Positions 30,720 to 38,974 of a stretch of 64,000 nucleotides of DNA are shown piece by piece (the first letter of the stretch is position 1; every line of letters begins with the position of its first letter). The notes beneath the pieces were generated by a model, which did no database searches, was not told where the DNA came from, and saw only the letters and a list, made by a program, of their open reading frames with translations. The translations under genes and the position numbers were made by a program. Source of the stretch: Sphaerotilus mobilis (GTDB lineage: Bacteria > Pseudomonadota > Gammaproteobacteria > Burkholderiales > Burkholderiaceae_C); the NCBI RefSeq assembly GCF_004216565.1, contig NZ_SGWV01000010.1, positions 372,001 through 436,000 of the forward strand. Reading direction: 5' to 3'.

Positions 30720-31820
30720 TCAGCGGGCGTCGAAGCTCAGCACCACGCGCTCGGTCAGCGGGTGGGCCTGGCAGCACAGGACATGGCCGGCGGCGACCTC
30801 GGCCTTGTCGAGCGCGAAGTTGCGTTCCATGCGGACCTCGCCTTCGAGCACCTTGGCGCGGCAGGTGCCGCAGACACCGGACGTGCAGGAGAACGGCAAC
30901 TCCATGCCGGACGCGCTGGCGGCGTCGAGGATGCTGGGCTGATCGCGCCGGAACAGGATCTCGCGGCTCAGGCCATCGCGGATCAGCGTGACACGCGACT
31001 GCTCCGCATCGCCCGGCTGCGGCTCGTGCAGCACCGCGCCCACCTGCGCCGCGCCGCCGGACGCGCCGGCAGGCTGGGCGATGCCGAAGCGCTCGATGTG
31101 GATGCGCGACTCGTCGACGCCAGCGGCCAGCAGCGCCGCCTCGGCCTCGTCGTTCATCTGGAAGGGGCCGCAGACATAGGCATGGTCGATGCTGGCGGCC
31201 GGCACCAGCGCACCAAGGAACTCGGCGAGCTTGTCGCGGTTCATCAGGCCCTGGTTGAGCGGCGTATCCGTCTGCTCGTCGGAGAAGACATGGTGCAGCA
31301 CCAGCCGGGTCAGATAGCGGTTCTTGAGGTCTTCGAGCGCCTCCTTGAACATGGTCGACTGCAGCGAGCGGTTGCCGTAGATCAGCGTGCAGCGGCTGAA
31401 GGGTTCGCGCGCCAGCACCGTCTTCAGGATCGACAGGATGGGCGTGATGCCACTGCCACCGGCGATGCCGAGGTGATGGCGCCGCGCGCCCGGCTCGATG
31501 GGCACGAAGAAGCGGCCCTGCGGGGCCATGACCTGCAGCGTGTCGCCGACCTTCAGGGTGCTGTTGATCCAGTTGGAGAACACGCCGCCACGGACCTTGC
31601 GCACGCCCACGCGCAGCTCACCGTCGTCGACGCCGGCGCAGATCGAATACGAGCGCCGCAGGTCCTGGCCATCGACCGTGTGGCGCAGCGTCAGGTACTG
31701 GCCTTGCGTGAAGCCGAAGGTCTCGCGCAGTTCGGTCGGCACGGCGAAGGTGACGATGACGGCCTCGGCGGTGTCGGGCTCGATGGCGCGCACCTGCAGC
31801 GGATGGAAGAGAACGCTCAT
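30720..31820 (-). CDS. paaE: Phenylacetyl-CoA epoxidase reductase PaaE
   Basis: Electron-transfer subunit of the ring-1,2-phenylacetyl-CoA epoxidase, passing electrons from NADPH through FAD and a plant-type [2Fe-2S] cluster to the di-iron subunit PaaA. The 366 residues show the flavin-binding motif LRRSYSICAG, the nucleotide-binding GIAGGSGITPILSILK, and the C-terminal cluster CTSGVCGTC with its last cysteine in HVLCCQAHP. The length is usual. It lies 51 bases after paaD and is the last of the five epoxidase genes. Confidence 0.96.
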   Translation of the reverse strand: MSVLFHPLQVRAIEPDTAEAVIVTFAVPTELRETFGFTQGQYLTLRHTVDGQDLRRSYSICAGVDDGELRVGVRKVRGGVFSNWINSTLKVGDTLQVMAPQGRFFVPIEPGARRHHLGIAGGSGITPILSILKTVLAREPFSRCTLIYGNRSLQSTMFKEALEDLKNRYLTRLVLHHVFSDEQTDTPLNQGLMNRDKLAEFLGALVPAASIDHAYVCGPFQMNDEAEAALLAAGVDESRIHIERFGIAQPAGASGGAAQVGAVLHEPQPGDAEQSRVTLIRDGLSREILFRRDQPSILDAASASGMELPFSCTSGVCGTCRAKVLEGEVRMERNFALDKAEVAAGHVLCCQAHPLTERVVLSFDAR

Positions 31821-31871
31821 GGTCGGTCCCTGTGGGGCAAAGGTTCGGTGGGACGGGCTCGATCAGGCCGA

Positions 31872-32414
31872 TCAGATCGGCTTGAAATGCTCGAACGGTT
31901 CGCGGCAGGCCCGGCAGCGCCAGAGCGCCTTGCAGGCGGTCGAGCCAAAGGCCGACAGCCGTTCGGTGTCGCGGCTGTTGCAGCGCGGACAGGCCAGGGC
32001 CTGCGGCGCACGCGGGACAAAACGCAGCACGGCGGTGCCAGGCGCCAGCGCGCCCGCCTCGGCCGGACCGGGCGGCGCGATGCCGTAGGCGCGCAGCTTG
32101 TCGCGGCCTTCGGCACTGATCCAGTCGGTGGTCCAGGCCGGGTCGCGTCGCAAGCTCGTGCGCACCGGGCCCAGGCCGGCCAGCAACAGGGCTTCGCGCA
32201 CGCTGGCCTCGATCACCTCGGTGGCCGGGCAGCCGGAATAGGTGGGGGTGAGCACGACATCGAGCCCGCCACCATCGGCCTCGGGCGCGGCATGGACCTC
32301 GCGCACGATGCCCAGGTCGATCACCGAGACGGCCGGCACCTCCGGGTCGGGCACGCCCTGCAGGACCTGCCAGGCGCGCGCGATGCGGCTGGACGTGGCG
32401 GTGTCCGCGTTCAC
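31872..32414 (-). CDS. paaD: Phenylacetyl-CoA epoxidase maturation protein PaaD (GTG start)
   Basis: DUF59/SufT-like protein needed for the active epoxidase, 180 residues. The N-terminal domain has VPDPEVPAVSVIDLGIVR and the TPTYSGCPATEVIE motif. The C-terminal tail carries four cysteines in two pairs (CPRCNS, CRACREPFEHFK) that probably bind zinc or iron. The GTG start at 32414 overlaps the paaC stop as GTGA; the upstream extension of the frame is antisense to paaC and rejected. Confidence 0.94.
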   Translation of the reverse strand: MNADTATSSRIARAWQVLQGVPDPEVPAVSVIDLGIVREVHAAPEADGGGLDVVLTPTYSGCPATEVIEASVREALLLAGLGPVRTSLRRDPAWTTDWISAEGRDKLRAYGIAPPGPAEAGALAPGTAVLRFVPRAPQALACPRCNSRDTERLSAFGSTACKALWRCRACREPFEHFKPI

Positions 32415-33226
32415 CACGCGCCGCCCGGGTAGCTGCGCTGCAGCGTCTGCATCTCGGCCAGCAAGGGGCCCATGTGCTCGCTGTGCAGGCCCCGCTTGCC
32501 GGTGCTGCGGAAGGCGGACTCGGCGGGCGCGGCCAGCTGCGCGGCGGCGAGCAGGGCGTTCATCTCGTCCAGCCAGGGCTGGCGCAGCTCGGACGCGGCC
32601 GGGCCCAGGCCGGTGGCGCGGGCATGCTGGTCGAGCGCGTCGTCCTCGAACAGCTCGGCGGCATAGCGCCACTGCGCATCCAGCGCACGGGCGATGCGCT
32701 GGGCCGATTCGGCCGTGCCGTCGCCCAGGCGCACGACCCAGTCGGCCGCATGCTGCTGGTGGTAGCGGGCTTCCTTGACAGCCTTGGCGGCGATGGCGGC
32801 GAGTTCGCTGTCGGACGAGCCTTGCAGCCGCTCCCACAACAGCCGCAGCCAGGTCGCCACCATGGCATTGCGCAGCACGGTGTAGGCGAAGTCGCGCCCG
32901 CCACCGGCCATCGCGCCATGGGGGCCGTTGGGCAGTTCGACCAGCGTCGGGTTGAGGTAGTCGCGTTCCTCGCGCAAGAAGGCGAGCTGGTCCTCGTCGA
33001 GCGGGGCGGCACCGGCTGCGGCGCCGAGCTGGCCGGCGCGCGTCAGCAGGCCACGGGCCTGGCCCACCAGGTCCAGCGACATGTTGGTCAGCGCGATGTC
33101 TTCTTCGAGGATGGGCGCATGGCCGCACCACTCGCCCAGGCGCTGGGCCAGGATCAGGCAGGTGTCACCCAGGCGCAGCAGGTACTGCGCGGACGGATCG
33201 GCGGGTCGGGCGATGGAGGCTTGCAT
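32411..33226 (-). CDS. paaC: Phenylacetyl-CoA epoxidase structural subunit PaaC
   Basis: Ferritin-like subunit that pairs with PaaA without carrying a complete di-iron site, 271 residues. The helical bundle starts QYLLRLGDTCLILAQRLGEWCGHAP and contains ALTNMSLDLVGQAR and KEARYHQQHAADWVVRLGDGT, family marks. The ATG at 33226 has GGAAAG upstream. A 98-base spacer with a Burkholderiales-type repeat separates it from paaB. It overlaps paaD by 4 bases. Confidence 0.95.
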   Translation of the reverse strand: MQASIARPADPSAQYLLRLGDTCLILAQRLGEWCGHAPILEEDIALTNMSLDLVGQARGLLTRAGQLGAAAGAAPLDEDQLAFLREERDYLNPTLVELPNGPHGAMAGGGRDFAYTVLRNAMVATWLRLLWERLQGSSDSELAAIAAKAVKEARYHQQHAADWVVRLGDGTAESAQRIARALDAQWRYAAELFEDDALDQHARATGLGPAASELRQPWLDEMNALLAAAQLAAPAESAFRSTGKRGLHSEHMGPLLAEMQTLQRSYPGGAW

Positions 33227-33237
33227 GGTTCTTTCCG

Positions 33238-33313
33238 CGGACGCGATGCCCGCACGGCCGCCCGAAGGGCATGGCGCGCCCCCTCGGGGGGCAGCGAACG
33301 GAGTGAGCGTGGG
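33238..33313 (-). repeat. Burkholderiales-type intercistronic repeat between paaB and paaC
   Basis: On the minus strand this spacer reads as a GC-rich mosaic containing CCCCCACGCTCACTCCG, GCTGCCCCCCGAGGGGGCGC and CCTTCGGGCGGCC. The CCCCC/GGGGG core can form a strong hairpin. A related block lies at 63128-63232. Such elements are common in Burkholderiales genomes. Confidence 0.7.
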
Positions 33314-33324
33314 GGTCGAAACCC

Positions 33325-33651
33325 TCACATGTGATCCACGGACTTCGGCAGTTGGTAGAAGGTCGGGTGGCGGTAGACCTTGTCTTCCATCGGGTCGAAA
33401 TACATGTCCTTGTCGGACGGGTCGCTGGCGACGATGTCGCTGCTGCGCACGACCCAGACGCTGGTGCCTTCCTGGCGCCGGGTGTAGACGTCGCGCGCCA
33501 GCTGGATCGCCATGGCCGGGTCGGCCGCATGCAGGCTGCCGCAGTGCTTGTGATCCAGGCCCGCTTTGCTGCGCACAAAGACTTCCCAGAGTGGCCATTC
33601 GGTGGCCGTGGCGGTCGTGTGGGGGTCCTTGGATGCGGTGTCGTTGCTCAT
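33325..33651 (-). CDS. paaB: Phenylacetyl-CoA epoxidase subunit PaaB
   Basis: Small subunit of the epoxidase complex, 108 residues. The conserved core WPLWEVFVRSKAGLDHKHCGSLHAAD and MYFDPMEDKVYRHPTFYQLP are the family signature. The ATG at 33651 (MSNDTASKD) is preceded by GAGGCTCCCGC; an earlier in-frame ATG is ignored. It follows paaA by about 107 bases and precedes the repeat-bearing spacer before paaC. Confidence 0.95.
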   Translation of the reverse strand: MSNDTASKDPHTTATATEWPLWEVFVRSKAGLDHKHCGSLHAADPAMAIQLARDVYTRRQEGTSVWVVRSSDIVASDPSDKDMYFDPMEDKVYRHPTFYQLPKSVDHM

Positions 33652-33758
33652 GCGGGAGCCTCTGGAAGGTCGATGTGAACGGGGATCGGGGGGATCTCGG
33701 GGGATCGCGGGGATCACGTGGGAAGGCGGGCGATGGCTGTCCGATCGCGCCGCAGCGC

Positions 33759-34787
33759 TCAGGCCGCGCGGCCCTGCGCGGCGGCGTCGCGTTCGGCCTG
33801 CTTGCGGGCATGGGCCAACGCGGCCTCGCGCACCCAGGCGCCGTCGTCCCAGGCCCGCACGCGGGTGGCGAGGCGTTCGCGGTTGCAGGGGCCGTCACCA
33901 CCGACCACGCGCCAGAACTCGGCCCAGTCGATCGGGCCGTGGTCGTGGTGGCCGCGCGCCTCGTTCCACTGGAGGTCCGGGTCGGGCAGCGTCACGCCGA
34001 GCACCTCAGCCTGCGGCACGGTGGCGTCGATGAACTTCTGGCGCAGGTCGTCGTTGGAGACCCGCTTGATGCCCCAGCGCATGCTCTGCGCGCTGTTGGG
34101 GCTCTGGTCGTCGGGCGGGCCGAACATCATGATCGACGGCCACCACCAGCGGTTGACCGCGTCCTGGACCATCGCGCGCTGCGCGTCGGTGCCGTCCTTC
34201 ATCATCGTCAGCAACGCGTCATAGCCCTGGCGCTGGTGGAAGCTTTCCTCGCGGCAGATGCGCACCATCGCCCGCGCATAGGGGGCGTAGGAACAGCGGC
34301 AGATCGGCACCTGGTTCATGATCGCCGCGCCGTCGACCAGCCAGCCGATGACGCCCACGTCGGCCCAGGTCAGCGTCGGGTAGTTGAAGATCGAGCTGTA
34401 CTTGGCCTTGCCGGTGTGCAGGGCATCGAGCAGCTGGTCACGGCTCTGGCCCAGGGTCTCGGCCGCCGCGTAGAGGTAGAGACCGTGGCCGCCCTCGTCC
34501 TGCACCTTGGCCAGCAAGATCGCCTTGCGCTTGAGGGTCGGCGCGCGGCTGATCCAGTTGCCCTCCGGCAGCATGCCCACGATCTCGCTGTGGGCGTGCT
34601 GGCTGATCTGGCGGGTCAGCGTCTTGCGGTAGTTGTCGGGCATCCAGTCCTTGGCCTCAATGAAGGCACCGGCGTCGATGCGCTCGTCGAAGCGGGCCTG
34701 CAGCGCCACTTCCTCGGCGCTGCGCAGCGTCTTGGGCGCCTCGGTGGCGCCGTCCTTGCCCATGGTGTCCATCGCCTGCGTGTACAT
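33759..34787 (-). CDS. paaA: Phenylacetyl-CoA epoxidase catalytic subunit PaaA
   Basis: Di-iron oxygenase that epoxidises the ring of phenylacetyl-CoA. The 342 residues contain the ferritin-like helices with carboxylate/His ligands in [17 protein letters not shown] and [15 protein letters not shown], and the family opening [27 protein letters not shown]. The ATG at 34787 (MYTQAMDTM) has GAGGTCAGGC upstream, favoured over one 10 codons earlier. It is the first gene of the operon, about 40 bases after a TetR-type palindrome. Confidence 0.96.
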   Translation of the reverse strand: MYTQAMDTMGKDGATEAPKTLRSAEEVALQARFDERIDAGAFIEAKDWMPDNYRKTLTRQISQHAHSEIVGMLPEGNWISRAPTLKRKAILLAKVQDEGGHGLYLYAAAETLGQSRDQLLDALHTGKAKYSSIFNYPTLTWADVGVIGWLVDGAAIMNQVPICRCSYAPYARAMVRICREESFHQRQGYDALLTMMKDGTDAQRAMVQDAVNRWWWPSIMMFGPPDDQSPNSAQSMRWGIKRVSNDDLRQKFIDATVPQAEVLGVTLPDPDLQWNEARGHHDHGPIDWAEFWRVVGGDGPCNRERLATRVRAWDDGAWVREAALAHARKQAERDAAAQGRAA

Positions 34788-34823
34788 GCCTGACCTCGCT
34801 CGTTCGGGGACGTTCATTCATTG

Positions 34824-34868
34824 ACCGTCCGGTCGGTAAATTATTCGAGACTTGATCCGACACCGCAA
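34824..34868 (-). promoter_or_regulatory. paa operon promoter with TetR-type operator
   Basis: On the minus strand, -35 TTGCGG (34863-34868) and -10 AATAAT (34840-34845) are 17 bases apart. The imperfect palindrome ACCGACCGGACGGT (34824-34837, six of seven pairs) lies at the expected start of transcription. Such ACCGNCCGGNCGGT sites are typical for TetR repressors; the paaR-like gene in the same operon is the likely binder. Confidence 0.7.
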
Positions 34869-34935
34869 GATGCGCAGCCCAGGGTTTGCCCGAAGCCCCG
34901 GGTTGACCGCAGGGGCGCCGCTATCCTCGCGGCCC

Positions 34936-35871
34936 ATGTTGTCCGTGATGAATGCCTTCTGGCGCGCCGCTGCCTACTGCCTGCACCCGCGCGTGATCCT
35001 GCTGTCGCTGGTGCCGGTGGTGGTCGCTGGCGCGGCTGCCTTCGGGCTGGCCTGGTTCTTCTGGGAGCCGGCGATCGACGCGGTCCGGATGTGGCTGGAC
35101 GGCATCGCCTGGCTGGCCCCCCTGACGGGCTGGTTCAACGAGATCAGCGGCGGACGCTTCCGCAGCGTCATCGGCCCGCTGGTGGTGGTGGCGCTGTCGA
35201 TCCCGGTGCTGCTGATCGCGTCCTTGCTGCTGGTGTCTATCTTCATGAGCAGCGCCATCGTCGACCTGGTGGCGCGGCGCCGCTTCCCCGAACTGGCCCG
35301 CAAGCGCGGCGGCCATTGGCTGGGCTCGCTGGTCGGCACGCTGTTCAACACGCTGCTGGCGCTGCTGATGCTGATCGCCTCGATGCCGCTGTGGCTGATC
35401 CCGCCGCTGGCGCTGGTGCTGCCGCCGCTGATCTGGGGCTGGCTGGCGATGCGGCTGATGAGCTACGACGCCCTGGCCGACCACGCCAGCCGCGAGGAAC
35501 GTGTCCTGCTGATGCACGAGCACCGCATGCCGCTGCTGGCGATCGGCCTGATCACCGGCTACCTGGGCGCGGCGCCCTCGCTGATCTGGGTCACCGGCGC
35601 CATGGCCTTGCCGATGATGCCGCTGCTCCTGCCAGGCTTTGTCTGGCTCTACACGCTGGTGTTCGCCTTCGCCTCGGCCTGGTTCGCGCACTACGCGCTG
35701 GCCGCGCTGGCCGCGATGCGCGCACGCAGCTTCCCCGAAATCGTTCCGCCGCCGGCGCCGGCACCGACCCCGGCGAACGACCCGACGCCGCTGCCCGTGC
35801 TCGCGACCGATCCACCGCTCGCGCTGCCGCCGGCCGCCCCGCCCACGTCCTCACCCACGTCCACCCCATGA
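34936..35871 (+). CDS. EI24-domain (CysZ-like) membrane protein
   Basis: Integral membrane protein of 311 residues with six to seven helices (HPRVILLSLVPVVVAGAAAFGL first) and the EI24/CysZ-like segment FNEISGGRF plus FPELARKRGGHWLGSL. The C-terminal ~45 residues are Pro/Ala-rich. Proposed roles in the family range from sulfate uptake (CysZ) to unknown. The start is uncertain: ATG at 34936 or 34948 lack ribosome sites. The gene stop overlaps the next start as ATGA, suggesting co-translation with the CinA-like gene. Confidence 0.82.
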   Translation: MLSVMNAFWRAAAYCLHPRVILLSLVPVVVAGAAAFGLAWFFWEPAIDAVRMWLDGIAWLAPLTGWFNEISGGRFRSVIGPLVVVALSIPVLLIASLLLVSIFMSSAIVDLVARRRFPELARKRGGHWLGSLVGTLFNTLLALLMLIASMPLWLIPPLALVLPPLIWGWLAMRLMSYDALADHASREERVLLMHEHRMPLLAIGLITGYLGAAPSLIWVTGAMALPMMPLLLPGFVWLYTLVFAFASAWFAHYALAALAAMRARSFPEIVPPPAPAPTPANDPTPLPVLATDPPLALPPAAPPTSSPTSTP

Positions 35872-36668
35872 ACTTCGGCCTCATCATCGTTGGCGACGAG
35901 ATCCTCTCGGGCAAGCGCCAGGACAAGCACCTGGCCAAGGTCATCGAGCTGCTGTCCGCCCGCGGCCTGGCGCTCGCCTGGTCGCACTACGTCGGCGACG
36001 AGCCGGCGCGCATCACCGCGATCCTGCGCACCGCCTTCGCCAGCGGCGACGTGGTCTTCAGCTGCGGCGGCATCGGTGCCACGCCCGACGACCATACCCG
36101 CCAGTGCGCGGCGGCGGCGCTCGGCCGGCCGCTGGCGCTGCACCCCGAGGCGCGCGAGCTGATCATGGCCCGCGTGCGCCTGATGGCCGCCGAGAAGGGC
36201 TGGCCGGACGATCCCGAGCATCCGGACACCGTCCACCGGCTGAACATGGGCGTCTTCCCGGAAGGCGCCGAGATCATCGCCAACCCGTACAACCAGATCC
36301 CCGGCTTCTCGATCGGCGACGTGCACTTTGTGCCCGGCTTCCCGGTGATGGCCCACCCGATGATCGAGGCGCTGCTGGACGGCCGCTACGCCCACCTGCA
36401 CGGCGGGGCCGCCCAGGTCGAGCGCTCGGTGGTCGTCTACGGGTCGATGGAGGCCAGCCTGACGCCGCTGATGATCGAGCTGGAGGCGCGCTTCCCGCCC
36501 GTCAAGGTCTTCAGCCTGCCCAGCGTCGACCACCCGATCCACGGCCGCCACATCGAGCTGGGCGTCAAGGGCCGCGACGGCCAGAACCTGACCGACGCCT
36601 ACGCCGCCCTGCTGGACGGCCTGCGGCACTTCGGCGCCGAACTGGGCCCAGAAATGGTGCGCCCCTGA
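35868..36668 (+). CDS. CinA/MoaB-domain protein (competence/damage-inducible A-like)
   Basis: The 266-residue protein carries a MoaB/MogA-type molybdopterin-binding fold: GLIIVGDEILSGKRQDKH, then CGGIGATPDDHTRQCAA. It lacks the C-terminal nicotinamide-nucleotide amidase domain of full-length CinA. Function in this shortened class is not settled. It overlaps the EI24 gene by 4 bases and is transcribed towards glnA. Confidence 0.9.
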   Translation: MNFGLIIVGDEILSGKRQDKHLAKVIELLSARGLALAWSHYVGDEPARITAILRTAFASGDVVFSCGGIGATPDDHTRQCAAAALGRPLALHPEARELIMARVRLMAAEKGWPDDPEHPDTVHRLNMGVFPEGAEIIANPYNQIPGFSIGDVHFVPGFPVMAHPMIEALLDGRYAHLHGGAAQVERSVVVYGSMEASLTPLMIELEARFPPVKVFSLPSVDHPIHGRHIELGVKGRDGQNLTDAYAALLDGLRHFGAELGPEMVRP

Positions 36669-36680
36669 TTCACCATGTTT

Positions 36681-36708
36681 GTGCATCGGATTGCACCATC
36701 GAGGTGCA
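36681..36708. promoter_or_regulatory. NtrC binding sites upstream of glnA
   Basis: TGCACC-N5-GGTGCA at 36692-36708 fits the known NtrC half-site pattern (GCACYA / TGGTGC). It overlaps a second inverted repeat GTGCA-N6-TGCAC at 36681-36696. Both lie about 90-110 bases before the sigma-54 promoter, a normal enhancer distance, in front of glnA with ntrBC downstream. Confidence 0.75.
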
Positions 36709-36794
36709 TCCGTGTGACGCATGCCACGCCGGCTCCCCCTGCCAACCCGAGGGGTCGGGCCTGCGCAAGCCGGGCTTGCACCGGACTCGGGCGC

Positions 36795-36810
36795 GGGCAC
36801 GCTTTCTGCT
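36795..36810 (+). promoter_or_regulatory. Sigma-54 promoter of glnA
   Basis: GGGCACG-N4-CTGCT differs by one base in each element from the consensus TGGCACG-N4-TTGCW, with the exact GG-N10-GC spacing. The start of transcription should be near 36821, about 70 bases before the glnA ATG. Confidence 0.78.
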
Positions 36811-36890
36811 AAATTTCCCGCCGTCTCGGCGCCTGCGCCCGGTACGACCGCACATTCCCCCGTCACTTCCCTCTCGCTAGGAGCCTCCTG

Positions 36891-38306
36891 ATGGCCAAGA
36901 CCGTCGCCGACGTGATGTCGATGGTGAAGGAAAACGAAGTCAAGTTCGTCGACTTCCGTTTCACCGACACCCGCGGCAAGGAACAACACGTTTCCGTGCC
37001 TGTTTCTGCATTCGATGAAGACAAGTTCACCTCCGGTCATGCCTTTGACGGCTCCTCGATCGCCGGGTGGAAGGGCATCGAAGCCTCGGACATGCAGCTC
37101 ATGCCCGACCCGAACACCGCCAACATCGACCCCTTCTTCGAAGAGTCGACGCTGATCCTGACCTGCGACGTCATCGACCCGGCCGACGGCAAGCCCTACG
37201 AGCGTGACCCGCGCTCGCTGGCCAAGCGCGCCGAGGCCTACATGAAGTCGACCGGCCTGGGCGACACCGCCTACTTCGGTCCGGAGCCCGAGTTCTTCGT
37301 GTTCGACAGCGTGCGCTGGGGCGCCGACATGTCGGGCTCCTTCTGCTCGATCGAAGCCGAAGAAGCCGCCTGGAACACCGGCAAGGACTACGAGCACGGC
37401 AACAAGGGCTTCCGCCCGACCGTCAAGGGCGGCTACTTCCCGGTGCCCCCGGTCGACAGCGGCCAGGACATGCGCTCGGAGATGTGCCTGATCCTGGAAT
37501 CGGTCGGCATCCCGGTCGAAGTGCATCACCACGAAGTGGCGAACGCCGGCCAGATGGAGATCGGCACCAAGTTCAGCACGCTGATCCAGCGCGCCGACTG
37601 GGTCCAGCTGCAGAAGTACATCATCCACAACGTGGCCGCTGCCTACGGCAAGACCGCCACGTTCATGCCCAAGCCCATCGTCGGCGACAACGGCAGCGGC
37701 ATGCACGTGCACCAGTCGGTCTGGAAGGACGGCAAGAACCTGTTCGCCGGTGACGGCTACGCCGGCCTGAGCGACTTCGCGCTGTACTACATCGGCGGCA
37801 TCATCAAGCACGCCCGTGCGCTGAACGCGATCACCAACCCCGGCACCAACAGCTACAAGCGCCTGGTCCCGGGCTACGAAGCCCCGGTGAAGCTGGCCTA
37901 TTCGGCCAAGAACCGCTCGGCCTCGATCCGCATTCCGTACGTCGCGAACCCGAAGGGCCGCCGCGTCGAAGCGCGTTTCCCGGACCCCCTGATGAACCCG
38001 TACCTGGGTTTCGCCGCGCTGCTGATGGCCGGCCTGGACGGCGTCGAAAACAAGATCCACCCGGGCGAAGCCGCCACGAAGGATCTGTACCACCTGCCGC
38101 CGGAAGAAGACGCGAAGATCCCGACCGTGTGCTCGAGCCTGGAAATGGCCCTCGAGTACCTGGACAAGGGCCGCGGCTTCCTGACCAAGGGTGGCGTGTT
38201 CACCGACTCGTACATCGACGCCTACATCGACCTGAAGATGCAGGAAGTCCAGCGCATGCGCATGACCACGCATCCGATCGAGTTCGACATGTACTACACG
38301 CTGTGA
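36891..38306 (+). CDS. glnA: Glutamine synthetase type I
   Basis: Condenses glutamate and ammonia with ATP. The 471 residues belong to the GSI-beta group: [26 protein letters not shown], and the adenylylation tyrosine Tyr400 in [15 protein letters not shown], which indicates control by GlnE. TAGGAGCCTCCTG precedes the ATG. Sigma-54 and NtrC sites upstream place it under nitrogen control; a terminator separates it from the ntrB side. Confidence 0.98.
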   Translation: MAKTVADVMSMVKENEVKFVDFRFTDTRGKEQHVSVPVSAFDEDKFTSGHAFDGSSIAGWKGIEASDMQLMPDPNTANIDPFFEESTLILTCDVIDPADGKPYERDPRSLAKRAEAYMKSTGLGDTAYFGPEPEFFVFDSVRWGADMSGSFCSIEAEEAAWNTGKDYEHGNKGFRPTVKGGYFPVPPVDSGQDMRSEMCLILESVGIPVEVHHHEVANAGQMEIGTKFSTLIQRADWVQLQKYIIHNVAAAYGKTATFMPKPIVGDNGSGMHVHQSVWKDGKNLFAGDGYAGLSDFALYYIGGIIKHARALNAITNPGTNSYKRLVPGYEAPVKLAYSAKNRSASIRIPYVANPKGRRVEARFPDPLMNPYLGFAALLMAGLDGVENKIHPGEAATKDLYHLPPEEDAKIPTVCSSLEMALEYLDKGRGFLTKGGVFTDSYIDAYIDLKMQEVQRMRMTTHPIEFDMYYTL

Positions 38307-38355
38307 TGCCCTGCGGCGGCCTTCGGGCCGTCGCGGTCCGCATGACCGCCACACG

Positions 38356-38383
38356 GACGGCCCTTCGGGGCCGTCTTTTTTTT
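38356..38383 (+). terminator. Strong terminator after glnA
   Basis: GACGGCCC-TTCG-GGGCCGTC forms an 8-bp stem with a stable TTCG tetraloop and is followed by eight T. A smaller hairpin (GGCGGCCTTCGGGCCGTC) lies just before it. Confidence 0.92.
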
Positions 38384-38413
38384 GCCGGGATGCTTGGGCG
38401 ATACTGAACCGCG

Positions 38414-38974
38414 ATGCCTTCCACGACCCGATCGATGCCCGTCTGCACGGCCTTGTTGTCCTCGCCGACGCTGTGGTCAGCGCCGTTGTCGGCGCTGGTC
38501 TTGACGGCGCTGGCAAGCCTGCCGTCACACGCCCAGGACCGCTCCGTCTACCGCTGCCCGGGCAACCTCTACACCGACCAGATCACCGTGCGCGAAGCGG
38601 CCGAGCGCGGCTGCAAGACGCTCGAAGGCGCGGCCGTCACCGTCGTGCAGACCCGCCGACCAGAAGCACCCAAGGCGGCGGCGTCCGGCAGTCCGGCCGC
38701 ATCCGGTGCGACGCCGGCACGGTCGTCTGGCAACGAGGGCGCCCGCATCGACCCGGCCGAACAGCGCGCCCGCGACACCGATGCGCGCCGCATCCTCGAC
38801 GGCGAGCTGCGCCGGGAAGAAGACCGCCTGGCCCAGCTGCAGAAGGACCTGACGAACGCCGCCACCGCCTCGCCCGAACGCCAGAACGAGCTGCGCGCGG
38901 CTCTGGCCCGCAAGGAAGCGGACGTGGCGGCCATCCGGCGTGAACTCGCCAAGCTCGGAGCATCGACCCCATGA
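38414..38974 (+). CDS. Small secreted protein with DUF4124-like N-terminus and coiled coil
   Basis: The 186-residue precursor has a signal segment (SALVLTALASLPSHAQ, start ATG at 38414 or 38435), a short domain VYRCPGNLYTDQITVREAAERGCK resembling DUF4124, then a Pro/Ala/Ser linker and a charged helix (REEDRLAQLQKDLTNA) likely to form a coiled coil. Its stop overlaps the ntrB start as ATGA. Proteins of this kind sit before ntrB in related genomes; no function is known. Confidence 0.75.
   Translation: MPSTTRSMPVCTALLSSPTLWSAPLSALVLTALASLPSHAQDRSVYRCPGNLYTDQITVREAAERGCKTLEGAAVTVVQTRRPEAPKAAASGSPAASGATPARSSGNEGARIDPAEQRARDTDARRILDGELRREEDRLAQLQKDLTNAATASPERQNELRAALARKEADVAAIRRELAKLGASTP

Noticed and set aside
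36751-36764. Second GG-N10-GC sigma-54-like match upstream of glnA
   Set aside because: The flanking bases of both elements fit the consensus poorly, while the match at 36795-36810 is much better.
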